Shown piece by piece: positions 55,999 to 64,000 of a DNA stretch of 64,000 nucleotides. Both the position numbers and the translations under genes were made by a program. The first letter of the stretch is position 1. Each line of letters opens with the position of its first letter. This stretch comes from Deefgea chitinilytica (lineage in GTDB: Bacteria; Pseudomonadota; Gammaproteobacteria; Burkholderiales; Chitinibacteraceae). A model generated the notes under the pieces. The model was not told the origin of the DNA. It made no database searches and was given only the letters and a program-made list of their open reading frames with translations. The stretch covers positions 1,116,001 to 1,180,000 of the forward strand of contig NZ_WOFE01000001.1 of assembly GCF_016881405.1 (NCBI RefSeq), given 5' to 3'.

Positions 55999-57101
55999 TT
56001 ATCTTCCTTAACGGTTTGATTCATTGCTTCAATCAGGGCTTCACGTAGTAAATTCAAACCCTCGCCACGCAAGGCGCTTAATTTTATGCTGTAGATTCGA
56101 TCTAGCTCATCACGTTCTATTTCAGCAGCTAGCTCACGCTGATCAATCTTATTAAAGACCATCAGTTGTGGAATATGTTCCGCACCAATCTCAGCCAGCA
56201 CTTTATTCACTTCAATAATCTGTGAATCACGCATCGGATGATTAATATCAACCACATGCAACAGCACATCCGCTTCGATAGTTTCCTCTAATGTCGCCCG
56301 AAATGCGGCCACCAAAGAATGTGGTAAATCACGAATAAATCCGACTGTATCGGAAATCACCACCGAATGATCGGCATCGATATATAACTTCCTACTGGTG
56401 GTATCCAGTGTGGCAAACAACTGGTCAGCAACATATATCTTTGCTTTGGTTAATGCATTAAATAAGGTCGACTTTCCTGCATTAGTGTACCCAACAATTG
56501 AAACAGTAAACTGCCCAGTTCGTCCACGCTGCTTTCTTTGCGTAGCTCGCTGCTTTTGAACAATAGCCAGCTGCTCTTTCAAGCGTTTCACCCGAATACC
56601 GATCAATTGTCGATCGGTTTCCAGCTGGGTTTCCCCGGGTCCTCGCAGCCCCACCCCGCCTTTCTGTCGCTCCAAGTGAGTCCATCCGCGAATCAGGCGG
56701 GTTTGTAAATGCGCCAACTGCGCCAACTCAACCTGCAACTTGCCTTCCGAGGTTCTTGCACGCTGCGCAAAAATATCCAAAATCAGCGTCGTGCGATCAA
56801 TCACGCGACACTGCACTTTTTTCTCAATATTCCGCTCTTGGCTTGGCGATAGTTGATGATTAAAAATCACGATCGTCGCTTGATGTGCTACGACGGCCTC
56901 AGCAATTTCATCCGCTTTACCACTACCCGAAAAATAGGCAGGATCTGGACGTTGGCGTTTACCTTCAATAACCTGCAGTGGATTTAAACCCGCTGATTTT
57001 ACTAATTCAACAAATTCTTCACGCGCATCTTCAAAATCGATCTCACCAAAATCGAGACAGACCAAGATCGCGTCATCACCGCCCTGATGGCGTTCAAACA
57101 T
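55995..57101 (-). CDS. hflX: Ribosome-splitting GTPase HflX
   Basis: The 368-residue protein has the HflX domain (FSGSGKADEIAEAV; IFNHQLSPSQERNIEKKVQCRVIDRTTLILDIFAQRARTSEGKLQVELAQL) and the helical RGWTHLERQKGGVGLRGPGETQLETDRQLI segment. The GTPase domain carries VGYTNAGKSTLFN, DTVGFIRDLPHSLVAAF and NKIDQ. It separates stalled 70S ribosomes. It follows hfq, as in most proteobacteria. Confidence 0.98.
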   Translation of the reverse strand: MFERHQGGDDAILVCLDFGEIDFEDAREEFVELVKSAGLNPLQVIEGKRQRPDPAYFSGSGKADEIAEAVVAHQATIVIFNHQLSPSQERNIEKKVQCRVIDRTTLILDIFAQRARTSEGKLQVELAQLAHLQTRLIRGWTHLERQKGGVGLRGPGETQLETDRQLIGIRVKRLKEQLAIVQKQRATQRKQRGRTGQFTVSIVGYTNAGKSTLFNALTKAKIYVADQLFATLDTTSRKLYIDADHSVVISDTVGFIRDLPHSLVAAFRATLEETIEADVLLHVVDINHPMRDSQIIEVNKVLAEIGAEHIPQLMVFNKIDQRELAAEIERDELDRIYSIKLSALRGEGLNLLREALIEAMNQTVKEDK

Positions 57102-57139
57102 GCAAACCTCTTACTTCCAATAACTTTCATGCAAGAGAA

Positions 57140-57167
57140 AACCCCGAAAGTACAAGCCTTCGGGGTT
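57140..57167 (-). terminator. Hairpin between hfq and hflX
   Basis: Read on the minus strand, AACCCCGAA (57167-57159) pairs with TTCGGGGTT (57148-57140) around a ten-base loop and is followed by TTCTCTTG. It may partly terminate transcription after hfq so that hflX-hflK-hflC are expressed at a lower level. Confidence 0.65.
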
Positions 57168-57184
57168 GATTAAAACTCAAACAA

Positions 57185-57436
57185 TTAACCTTCTGTACTG
57201 GCTGCGGCAGGATTTTCGTGCGGTACATTCACTGCGCGCGAAGGAACCACCGTTGAAATTGCATGTTTATAGACCATCTGAGTCACAGTATTGCGTAACA
57301 AAACAACGTACTGATCGAACGATTCAATTTGCCCTTGCAATTTAATACCGTTTACAAGGTAAATCGAAACGGGTACATGTTCTTTTCGCAAGATGTTCAA
57401 AAATGGATCTTGCAGCATTTGCCCCTTAGCACTCAT
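57185..57436 (-). CDS. hfq: RNA chaperone Hfq
   Basis: The 83-residue protein shows the two Sm motifs: [40 protein letters not shown] and [13 protein letters not shown] (the YKHA-S sequence that binds U-rich RNA). The short C-terminal tail ([16 protein letters not shown]) is typical of betaproteobacteria. Hfq supports small RNA regulation. There are 86 bp between der and hfq. Confidence 0.99.
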   Translation of the reverse strand: MSAKGQMLQDPFLNILRKEHVPVSIYLVNGIKLQGQIESFDQYVVLLRNTVTQMVYKHAISTVVPSRAVNVPHENPAAASTEG

Positions 57437-57522
57437 TATTATTCTCCGACTTGTTATTAGTTTTCCGTCTTTACGGGTATGGGCTTAAAACATCTTACAC
57501 AAACGATACGAAACCTGCCAGT

Positions 57523-58902
57523 CTAGCGTTTCCGCAATGCATTTTTAGCAGATTGTGGACCACGGCGGCCACGCTGCGGTGCTTCTTTACCCTCGAACGG
57601 ATTCTCATGTTTTTTAAATTGCACTCGCAGTGGTGTGCCCTGCAATTTAAATGTTTTGATAAAGAAATGTTCTAGGTAGCGCCAATATGAGGCATGGACT
57701 GCCTCTAAAGCATTGCCGTGAATAATTACGACAGGCGGATTAGTCCCCCCTTGGTGCGCATAACGCATTTTAGGACGAATCTTACCTGCTAACGGAGGCT
57801 GCTGGCGCTCCATCGCCAACTGCAGCGCTCGAGTCAGTTTTGGCGTTGGAATCTTAATCATCGCCGCATCGTACGCTTGATTAATCGAGCCAAACAAATC
57901 TGCAACGCCACTACCTTGTAAAGCAGAAATATTATGAAATTTAGCAAAATCAAGGAAAGCCAACTTACGTGCAATGTCACGCTTAATGGTTTCTCTTTGC
58001 TCTAAATCCGCAGCTTCCCACTTATTAATCGCAACAACCAAAGCACGGCCAGACTCAAGCACAAAACCCGCAATCTTACCATCTTGATCCGACACATCTT
58101 GCGTCGCATCCAACACCAAAATCACAACGTTACAATCTTCAATCGCTTGCATCGTCTTAATGACCGAGAACTTCTCAATCATATCGGTAACTTTACCGCG
58201 ACGACGCACACCTGCAGTATCTATTACTGTGTAGTTGGAGCCATTGCGCTCAAAATCAATAGCAACAGAATCACGAGTAGTGCCAGGTTGATCAAACGCA
58301 ATAACGCGCTCTTCACCCAAGATCGCATTCACCAACGTTGACTTACCTACATTCGGGCGTCCCACGATAGCAAATTTAGGATGAGTTGGCTCTTCTTCTG
58401 GCTCTTGATCAGGAAAACCATCAAGGATTTCATTAATTAAATGACGTACACCTTCCCCATGTGATGCAGAGATTGCAACTGGATCACCTAGACCAAACTC
58501 ATGAAATTCAGCAGTCATGATGGCACTATTCATGCCTTCAATTTTATTAACCGCAACCCAAACAGGACGATCTCCCTGACGCAAGCGGTTGGCAATCATT
58601 TTATCTTGAGGTGTTAAACCATTACGACCATCAACAATAAAAATAATCGCATCGGCTTCGTCAATCGCTTGCAGCGTTTGTTTGGCCATTTCAAACATAA
58701 TGCCTTCATCAATAACGGGCTCGAAACCACCTGTATCGATAACTAGATATGGCTTTTCACCGACTTTACCATGACCATAATGGCGATCACGTGTAAGACC
58801 AGGCTGATCGGCGACCAATGCATCACGCGTTTTCGTTAAACGATTAAACAATGTCGATTTGCCCACATTGGGGCGCCCTACGAGGGCAATAGTTGGTTTC
58901 AC
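57523..58902 (-). CDS. der: Ribosome-assembly GTPase Der (EngA)
   Basis: The 459-residue protein has two GTPase domains: [23 protein letters not shown] with DTGGFEP and VNKIEG, and [19 protein letters not shown] with [10 protein letters not shown] and NKWE. The KH-like C-terminal domain follows and the tail is Lys/Arg-rich ([17 protein letters not shown]). It is required for 50S subunit maturation. It is downstream of bamB, the standard bamB-der order. Confidence 0.99.
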   Translation of the reverse strand: MKPTIALVGRPNVGKSTLFNRLTKTRDALVADQPGLTRDRHYGHGKVGEKPYLVIDTGGFEPVIDEGIMFEMAKQTLQAIDEADAIIFIVDGRNGLTPQDKMIANRLRQGDRPVWVAVNKIEGMNSAIMTAEFHEFGLGDPVAISASHGEGVRHLINEILDGFPDQEPEEEPTHPKFAIVGRPNVGKSTLVNAILGEERVIAFDQPGTTRDSVAIDFERNGSNYTVIDTAGVRRRGKVTDMIEKFSVIKTMQAIEDCNVVILVLDATQDVSDQDGKIAGFVLESGRALVVAINKWEAADLEQRETIKRDIARKLAFLDFAKFHNISALQGSGVADLFGSINQAYDAAMIKIPTPKLTRALQLAMERQQPPLAGKIRPKMRYAHQGGTNPPVVIIHGNALEAVHASYWRYLEHFFIKTFKLQGTPLRVQFKKHENPFEGKEAPQRGRRGPQSAKNALRKR

Positions 58903-58971
58903 TTCAATTCCTTATTCCACTGGTAGCCCTACACCACACCGTGCAGTGTATGAGCTCAAACCAAATGGGTA

Positions 58972-60096
58972 TTACTGTGCACTTAATAGCAAAATGCTAC
59001 CTTTTGCAGTCTGCACAATCGCTTGCGTACCATCCGATTGCGGAGCCACATAAATACGGCCACCGTCAGTTGCAAGCAGACCTAACAAACGACCATCGTC
59101 CGCAGCAAGCACATGCAAATAACCAGCATAATCGCCCACCACAACATTACCACCTAAAATTGCAGGAGCACTGACAGAGCGATGCGCCAATGCCTCTTGC
59201 CGCCATAAGCTACGACCTGTCGACTTTTCAAAAGCATTGACCTGACCTTTGCTATCCGTGATGTAAACTTGTTGCTCATCAATCGCTAAGCCAGACCAAC
59301 TTGAAATTTCACGTGTCCACAGCAAGTTCCCTTGCTTTGCACCTAGACAAGCCACCCGCCCTTGAAATGCGACAGCACATACCACATCACCACGTACGAC
59401 TGGTGGAGAAACGATGTCCGTAACACGCTCCAACTCACTCGCTCCGCGCGGTAGCGAAACGGGAGCTTCCCATAACACACGACCATCGGCAATTGAAATG
59501 GCAGTTAAACGTCCGGCTGCTTGCCCCAAATAAACCACGCCATCAGCAACAACTGGAGGCGCGTAATTTCGTAATAACAAGGCTGGTTGTGGTCGCTGAT
59601 AAATCCACTTCAATTCGCCAGTCGCAGCTGAAAAAGTCGATATTTTCCCATCGCCCGACCGAACCACAACAAAATCGTCACTGACCACGGGTGCCGAAAT
59701 GATTTCACTAGTAACTTGTGCCGACCATGTTTTTTTACCCGCTAAATCAAAAACAATCACTTCGCCGCTAATTGTTCCGACCGCAATAACACCACCAGAA
59801 ATGCCAACACCACCAGCGACTTCTTTATCTAATTTGATTTGCCAGCGCTTTGAACCACTGGCTCGCTCAATCAAACTCAGTTCATTACTACCACCCACTG
59901 CGGCAATCAAATCACCACTAGCTGCAGGCTGGAATCGATAATCGGTAGCACCACCAACAGAGTTTCTCCACTGTATTGTTGGTTTAACTTTAGACACAAC
60001 AACCGGCAGAGGCGATGGCTCTGGCGCATTACTAGTTGTACCGCACGCACTCAAACCCAGCACACTTAAAAGTAGAAGTGGTTGCAAGCCGTTCAT
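58972..60096 (-). CDS. bamB: Outer membrane assembly lipoprotein BamB
   Basis: The 374-residue protein begins with a lipoprotein signal (MNGLQPLLLLSVLGLSACGT; lipobox LSAC with Cys18). An eight-bladed PQQ-like beta-propeller follows, with repeats such as GVISGGVIAVGTISGEVIVFDL, GKKTWSAQV and SGRSLWRQE. It is part of the BAM complex that inserts outer membrane beta-barrels. It starts two bases after the yfgM-like stop codon. Confidence 0.97.
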   Translation of the reverse strand: MNGLQPLLLLSVLGLSACGTTSNAPEPSPLPVVVSKVKPTIQWRNSVGGATDYRFQPAASGDLIAAVGGSNELSLIERASGSKRWQIKLDKEVAGGVGISGGVIAVGTISGEVIVFDLAGKKTWSAQVTSEIISAPVVSDDFVVVRSGDGKISTFSAATGELKWIYQRPQPALLLRNYAPPVVADGVVYLGQAAGRLTAISIADGRVLWEAPVSLPRGASELERVTDIVSPPVVRGDVVCAVAFQGRVACLGAKQGNLLWTREISSWSGLAIDEQQVYITDSKGQVNAFEKSTGRSLWRQEALAHRSVSAPAILGGNVVVGDYAGYLHVLAADDGRLLGLLATDGGRIYVAPQSDGTQAIVQTAKGSILLLSAQ

Positions 60097-60098
60097 TA

Positions 60099-60728
60099 TT
60101 ACTTGCCCCCTAAAACATCAAGTTTGATTTCAACCAATTTGTAATTAGGTGCATCTTTAGGCAACTTTGTGATTGCTTGGCGATATGCATCCGCTGCCGC
60201 CGCTAATTCACCTTTTGCCTGATAAATATCTCCACGCAACTCAGCAAATAACGGAGAAAACCCTTCTTCTTCAGGCGCCTTCATCAAAGCCAAAGCTTCG
60301 GTGTATTTTTTATCTTCTTGCAAAATACTGGCCATCCGCAAGCGAGCAGAATCACGCAAAGCACCCTCTTTGCTATGATCAATCACCCATTGCAATTCAG
60401 AGCGCGCAGTTGCAGCATCACCTTTTAAATAGCTCAATTTGGCCGCAATAAGCGCCGCGCGAGCGGCATACGGGGTTGCTGAATAGTCTGACTTCAATAA
60501 CGCAACACCAGCCTTAAACTTACCATCCTCAGCTAAGTTCGCCTCAATTTGAGCATACACTTCGGCAGCTTTTACAATTTGGCCGTGCTGATATTTTTGC
60601 CAACCTGTCCATGCCGCAAAACCAATCAAAAATGCAGCAATTGCTAACGCCAGCCATTGCCCCCAGCTTTGCCACCACGCTTTTAAAGTGGCGATTTGTT
60701 CTTGCTCTTGTAAATCAAATGCGGCCAT
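60099..60728 (-). CDS. yfgM: YfgM-like tetratricopeptide membrane protein
   Basis: The 209-residue protein has a cytoplasmic N-terminus (MAAFDLQEQEQIATLKAWWQSWGQ), one membrane segment (WLALAIAAFLIGFAAWTGW) and a periplasmic TPR-like helical region (KAGVALLKSDYSATPYAARAALIAAKLSYLKGD; LRGDIYQAKGELAAAADAYRQAI). YfgM is an ancillary partner of the SecYEG translocon and PpiD in E. coli. Position between hisS and bamB is conserved. Confidence 0.95.
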   Translation of the reverse strand: MAAFDLQEQEQIATLKAWWQSWGQWLALAIAAFLIGFAAWTGWQKYQHGQIVKAAEVYAQIEANLAEDGKFKAGVALLKSDYSATPYAARAALIAAKLSYLKGDAATARSELQWVIDHSKEGALRDSARLRMASILQEDKKYTEALALMKAPEEEGFSPLFAELRGDIYQAKGELAAAADAYRQAITKLPKDAPNYKLVEIKLDVLGGK

Positions 60729-60746
60729 GCTGATCCCCTGAATAAA

Positions 60747-62015
60747 TTAATAACGAGCGATTGCTTGCGCTAACTGATCTTGCGCCAAAGTTTGTTGTGT
60801 ACCTTGCTGCTCGCCTGTGAGTGTTTTCAAATTTGCAGTTTGCGTTTGTACTTCACCTTCACCAATCACAACGGCAAAGCGAGCACCTGACTGATCTGCT
60901 TTTTTAAATTGTGATTTAAAACTTCCGGCACCAGCGTGATAAATGACATTCAACCCTGCGGCTCGCAATTGTCTTGCCACCGCAAACGCATTTCTCGCCG
61001 CCGCTTCCCCTTGATGCACCACATACACATCAGCCTGCTGTGTTGGGATCGCCACTTCGTTGGCTTCCAACAACAACATCAAACGCTCAATCCCAATCGC
61101 AAAACCAACCGCTGGGCATGGTTTCCCACCGAGTTGCTCCACCAAGCCATCATAACGCCCACCGGCCGCAACAGTACCTTGTGCGCCCAACTGTGTCGTT
61201 GTCCATTCAAACACAGTACGATTGTAGTAATCTAAACCACGCACTAGGCGTGAATTCAATTTGTAACTAATCCCAGCATCATCGAGCAGCGCTTTAACCG
61301 CATCAAAATGCGCTTTTGATTCTTCACCCAAAAAGTCGATCAGCTGCGGCGCATTTTCAGCCATCGCTTGTAAAGCTGGATTTTTGGTATCAAGCACGCG
61401 CAATGGGTTGGTATATAGACGACGCTTGCCGTCTTCATCGAGTATATCGATATACCCCTCAAGATACTTAATCAACTCAGCTCGATGTGCCGCACGCTCA
61501 TCCAAATTGCCTAATGAGTTCAATTCCAAACTCATGCCACTTAAGCCCAAACGCGGCCACAGATCAGCCAGCATCACAATCATTTCAGCATCGACGTCCG
61601 GCGTGGCAAAACCAAACGCTTCAACACCTAGTTGGTGAAACTGACGATAACGCCCTTTTTGCGGGCGCTCATGACGAAACATTGGGCCGGTGTACCATAG
61701 ACGCTGCGTTTGGTTATACAGCAAGCCATGCTCAATACACGCACGAACGCAGCCTGCAGTTCCTTCTGGGCGCAGAGTTAGTTTTTCCCCGTTGAGGCTA
61801 TCTTCAAACGCGTACATTTCTTTTTCAACAATATCGGTATGCTCACCAACACCGCGAATAAATAAATGCGTTGATTCAACAATGGGCATCCGGATTTGCT
61901 GATAACCGTAAGCGGACAGCCACTCACGCGTTACTTTTTCAAAAAACTGCCAGCGCGCGCCTTCCGCGGGCAAAATGTCATTCATTCCACGAATTGCTTG
62001 AATCGTTTCTGCCAT
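60747..62015 (-). CDS. hisS: Histidyl-tRNA synthetase
   Basis: The 422-residue class II synthetase shows [15 protein letters not shown], motif 2 ([39 protein letters not shown]), the histidine loops ([34 protein letters not shown]), motif 3 ([15 protein letters not shown]) and the C-terminal anticodon-binding domain. It charges tRNA-His. It is in the ispG-hisS-yfgM-bamB-der order. Confidence 0.99.
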   Translation of the reverse strand: MAETIQAIRGMNDILPAEGARWQFFEKVTREWLSAYGYQQIRMPIVESTHLFIRGVGEHTDIVEKEMYAFEDSLNGEKLTLRPEGTAGCVRACIEHGLLYNQTQRLWYTGPMFRHERPQKGRYRQFHQLGVEAFGFATPDVDAEMIVMLADLWPRLGLSGMSLELNSLGNLDERAAHRAELIKYLEGYIDILDEDGKRRLYTNPLRVLDTKNPALQAMAENAPQLIDFLGEESKAHFDAVKALLDDAGISYKLNSRLVRGLDYYNRTVFEWTTTQLGAQGTVAAGGRYDGLVEQLGGKPCPAVGFAIGIERLMLLLEANEVAIPTQQADVYVVHQGEAAARNAFAVARQLRAAGLNVIYHAGAGSFKSQFKKADQSGARFAVVIGEGEVQTQTANLKTLTGEQQGTQQTLAQDQLAQAIARY

Positions 62016-62089
62016 CTTTTATTCTTTCATTGAATTAATTAGGGTATTGCAATGTGGAGCTTACTTTACAATATCTACGCTCCGATACA

Positions 62090-63367
62090 TCAGGAAACTG
62101 ACCTTAAAGGAATCACTTTCGCTATAGTCTCACGGCGTTTAGCACCACCAACACCATAACGACTCACAACATAATTCTCAACAATCGCTTGAAACTCAAC
62201 GGCAACATGCTCACCTTTGAGCGTCACGTCTTTTTCACCGTCAACATACACTGGACACACTGGCACCTCGCCAGTACCCGGCAAACTAATGCCAATATCA
62301 GCCAATTTTGACTCGCCCGGACCATTAACCACACAGCCCATAACGGCAACTTTCATATCCTCCACTCCAGGATAATCCTTGCGCCATACCGGCATTTTCT
62401 CCCGTAAAAACGACTGAATATCTTGCGCTAATTCTTGAAACACCGTCGACGTAGTACGGCCACACCCAGGGCATGCAGTCACTAGAGGCGTAAAACTTCG
62501 CAAACCCATGGTTTGCAGCAACTCTTGCGCAACAACCACCTCTTTGGTGCGGTCGCCGCCAGGTTCTGGCGTCAACGAAATACGAATCGTATCGCCGATC
62601 CCCTCTTGCATAAGGATCGCCAAAGCAGCGCTTGAGGCGACGATACCCTTGCTCCCCATCCCCGCCTCAGTCAAACCCAAATGCAGTGGATAATCGCAGC
62701 GTGCGCCCAAATCGCGGTAAACCGCGATCAAATCTTGCACATGAGACACTTTGCACGACAACAAAATTTTATCGGGCGACAAACCCCATTTTACCGCTTG
62801 CTCGGCGGACTCTAAGGCTGAAACAATCAACGCCTCACGCATCACCGCATCAGCACTCAAGGGCTGCGAGCGCTTACTATTTTCATCCATCATCCGCGCT
62901 GCGATACTTTGATCGAGCGAACCCCAGTTCACGCCAATACGCACGGCTTTATTGTATTCAATCGCTTTTTCAATCATCAAAGCGAATTTCTCATCGCGCT
63001 TACTGCCCTTTCCGACGTTACCGGGGTTAATACGATATTTCGCAAGCGCTTCAGCACATTCAGGATAATCTCTGAGCAGGCGATCGCCGTTGTAATGAAA
63101 GTCGCCAACCAATGGTACTTTGCAACCCCAATTTTCTAATTTGGTTTTGATCGTCGCCACTTGCGCCGCGGCTTCAGGGCTATTTACTGTAAGACGCACG
63201 ACCTCAGAACCTGCACGCCACAATTCAAAAATTTGTCGCGCGGTGCCCTCGGCATCAGCCGTATCGGTATTGGTCATCGATTGCACCACGATAGGATGAT
63301 CACTACCAACCCAAACATTTCCAACTTGCACTTGTCGCGTTTTACGGCGGGGAATTAGATTCGACAT
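62090..63367 (-). CDS. ispG: 4-hydroxy-3-methylbut-2-en-1-yl diphosphate synthase
   Basis: The 425-residue protein has the TIM-barrel part ([50 protein letters not shown]) and the C-terminal [4Fe-4S] domain with [16 protein letters not shown] and [21 protein letters not shown]. It performs the penultimate reductive step of the MEP isoprenoid pathway. It begins four bases after the rodZ stop codon, so it is translationally close-coupled to rodZ. Confidence 0.99.
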   Translation of the reverse strand: MSNLIPRRKTRQVQVGNVWVGSDHPIVVQSMTNTDTADAEGTARQIFELWRAGSEVVRLTVNSPEAAAQVATIKTKLENWGCKVPLVGDFHYNGDRLLRDYPECAEALAKYRINPGNVGKGSKRDEKFALMIEKAIEYNKAVRIGVNWGSLDQSIAARMMDENSKRSQPLSADAVMREALIVSALESAEQAVKWGLSPDKILLSCKVSHVQDLIAVYRDLGARCDYPLHLGLTEAGMGSKGIVASSAALAILMQEGIGDTIRISLTPEPGGDRTKEVVVAQELLQTMGLRSFTPLVTACPGCGRTTSTVFQELAQDIQSFLREKMPVWRKDYPGVEDMKVAVMGCVVNGPGESKLADIGISLPGTGEVPVCPVYVDGEKDVTLKGEHVAVEFQAIVENYVVSRYGVGGAKRRETIAKVIPLRSVS

Positions 63368-63371
63368 ACGT

Positions 63372-64000
63372 TTATTTCAATTCCAAATTAACCACGTCAG
63401 AACCTGATTTGAGATAAGGACTCAAATCGACATTCTGCCCATGAAAATACAATTGAGTTTTTGGTGCATTGCCAATCTTTACAGCAAAAGGCGGCTTACC
63501 ATCAACCGTCCGTTCTATGCCTGGACGAACAATTTCCGACAACACTTTAGCTCCGTTCGCATCAATAATCTGCACCCAACTATCCGTTGTTGAAACAACT
63601 CTAATCTCCCCGACTGGCGCAACCGCGACCATCGAAGCTTGAGTTACTGCGACAGATGGCGCGCTCGCTACACTAGCTGTAGCTTCTATTGCACTGGCAA
63701 TCTGAACTCGGCTTGCGACACCAATCGCACTGGCCACACTGGCCGGTGTAACTGCAGGCTCCACCGCTTGCTCAACTGCAGCAGAAGCAACGGGAACATC
63801 AATCACAGGTGGTGAGTCAACTTCTGCCAGCGCGAGTTCGGGATTCGATGGTTGCTGCAAGAACCAAAAAGCAGCCGCAGTACCAATCGCCATGCCCAGC
63901 AAAGCCATCAGAACAGTCGGTGAGAAATGACGTTGCTTTGCTGAATACGGCTCAGCGAGAATGAGTCCTTGTGACACCGACGAGTCAGTTTGTGGTGTTG
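63372..64000 (-). CDS. rodZ: RodZ-like cytoskeleton protein, 3' part (runs off right edge)
   Basis: The frame is open to the window edge; the N-terminal helix-turn-helix domain is outside. Seen here are a juxtamembrane basic part ([10 protein letters not shown]), a membrane segment ([20 protein letters not shown]), a long Ala/Val/Ser-rich linker and the C-terminal DUF4115 beta domain ([54 protein letters not shown]). RodZ links MreB to the rod complex. Position before ispG is the usual one. Confidence 0.93.
   Translation of the reverse strand, partial: TPQTDSSVSQGLILAEPYSAKQRHFSPTVLMALLGMAIGTAAAFWFLQQPSNPELALAEVDSPPVIDVPVASAAVEQAVEPAVTPASVASAIGVASRVQIASAIEATASVASAPSVAVTQASMVAVAPVGEIRVVSTTDSWVQIIDANGAKVLSEIVRPGIERTVDGKPPFAVKIGNAPKTQLYFHGQNVDLSPYLKSGSDVVNLELK

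Overview
The window is chromosomal DNA of a betaproteobacterium. The gene orders hfq-hflX-hflK-hflC-DUF2065-hisZ-purA and rodZ-ispG-hisS-yfgM-bamB-der, the accA-tilS pair and the protein sequences fit the Neisseriales (Chromobacteriaceae/Chitinibacteraceae type). The genus cannot be fixed from sequence alone. Coding density is high and base composition is moderate. No insertion sequence, integrase, prophage or CRISPR array was found.

Layout: 1-593 is the 5' part of an ABC exporter ATPase on the minus strand. 1.2-2.6 kb holds flgN-flgM and, divergently, fliW. 2.8-13.4 kb carries housekeeping and signalling genes (accA, tilS, mutS, an unknown protein, rluB, greB, a sensor kinase, thyA). dadA (minus) follows, then a sensor-kinase-like protein whose H-box histidine is Gln. 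Next come recA, with a GAAC-N4-GTTC palindrome in its promoter, recX, and a receiver-DUF3369-GGDEF-EAL protein.

20.9-39.8 kb is a hydrogenase island. The minus arm is the maturation set hypA, hypB, hypF, hypC, hypD, a DinB-like gene and hypE. The plus arm is a polycistronic unit: a MopB-family molybdopterin-type protein, an AsrA/HydB-like iron-sulfur subunit, an AsrB/HydG-like FAD/NAD(P) subunit, a HycI-like protease, the group 4 [NiFe] hydrogenase subunits HycC, HycE, HycD, HycF and HycG, a receiver-like protein and HupE. It looks like formate hydrogenlyase but differs in two ways. The HycB position is taken by an NAD(P)H-diaphorase pair, and the FdhF-like protein has Gly and Ala where E. 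coli FdhF has Sec140 and Arg333. I infer a complex-I-like membrane hydrogenase that exchanges electrons with NAD(P)H, in which the MopB subunit is an electron-relay scaffold comparable to NuoG. This is the main discovery candidate.

40.2-47.2 kb is sulfate uptake: two periplasmic sulfate-binding proteins flanking an EAL protein, an RBBP9-like hydrolase and a broken gene remnant, then cysT-cysW-cysA. A tRNA-Thr(TGT) follows on the minus strand, then cobQ and a diguanylate cyclase. From 51 kb to the right edge all genes are on the minus strand: purA, hisZ, DUF2065, hflC, hflK, hflX, hfq, der, bamB, yfgM, hisS, ispG and the 3' part of rodZ. A 45-nt palindromic repeat occurs twice (9744-9788 and 41327-41371).
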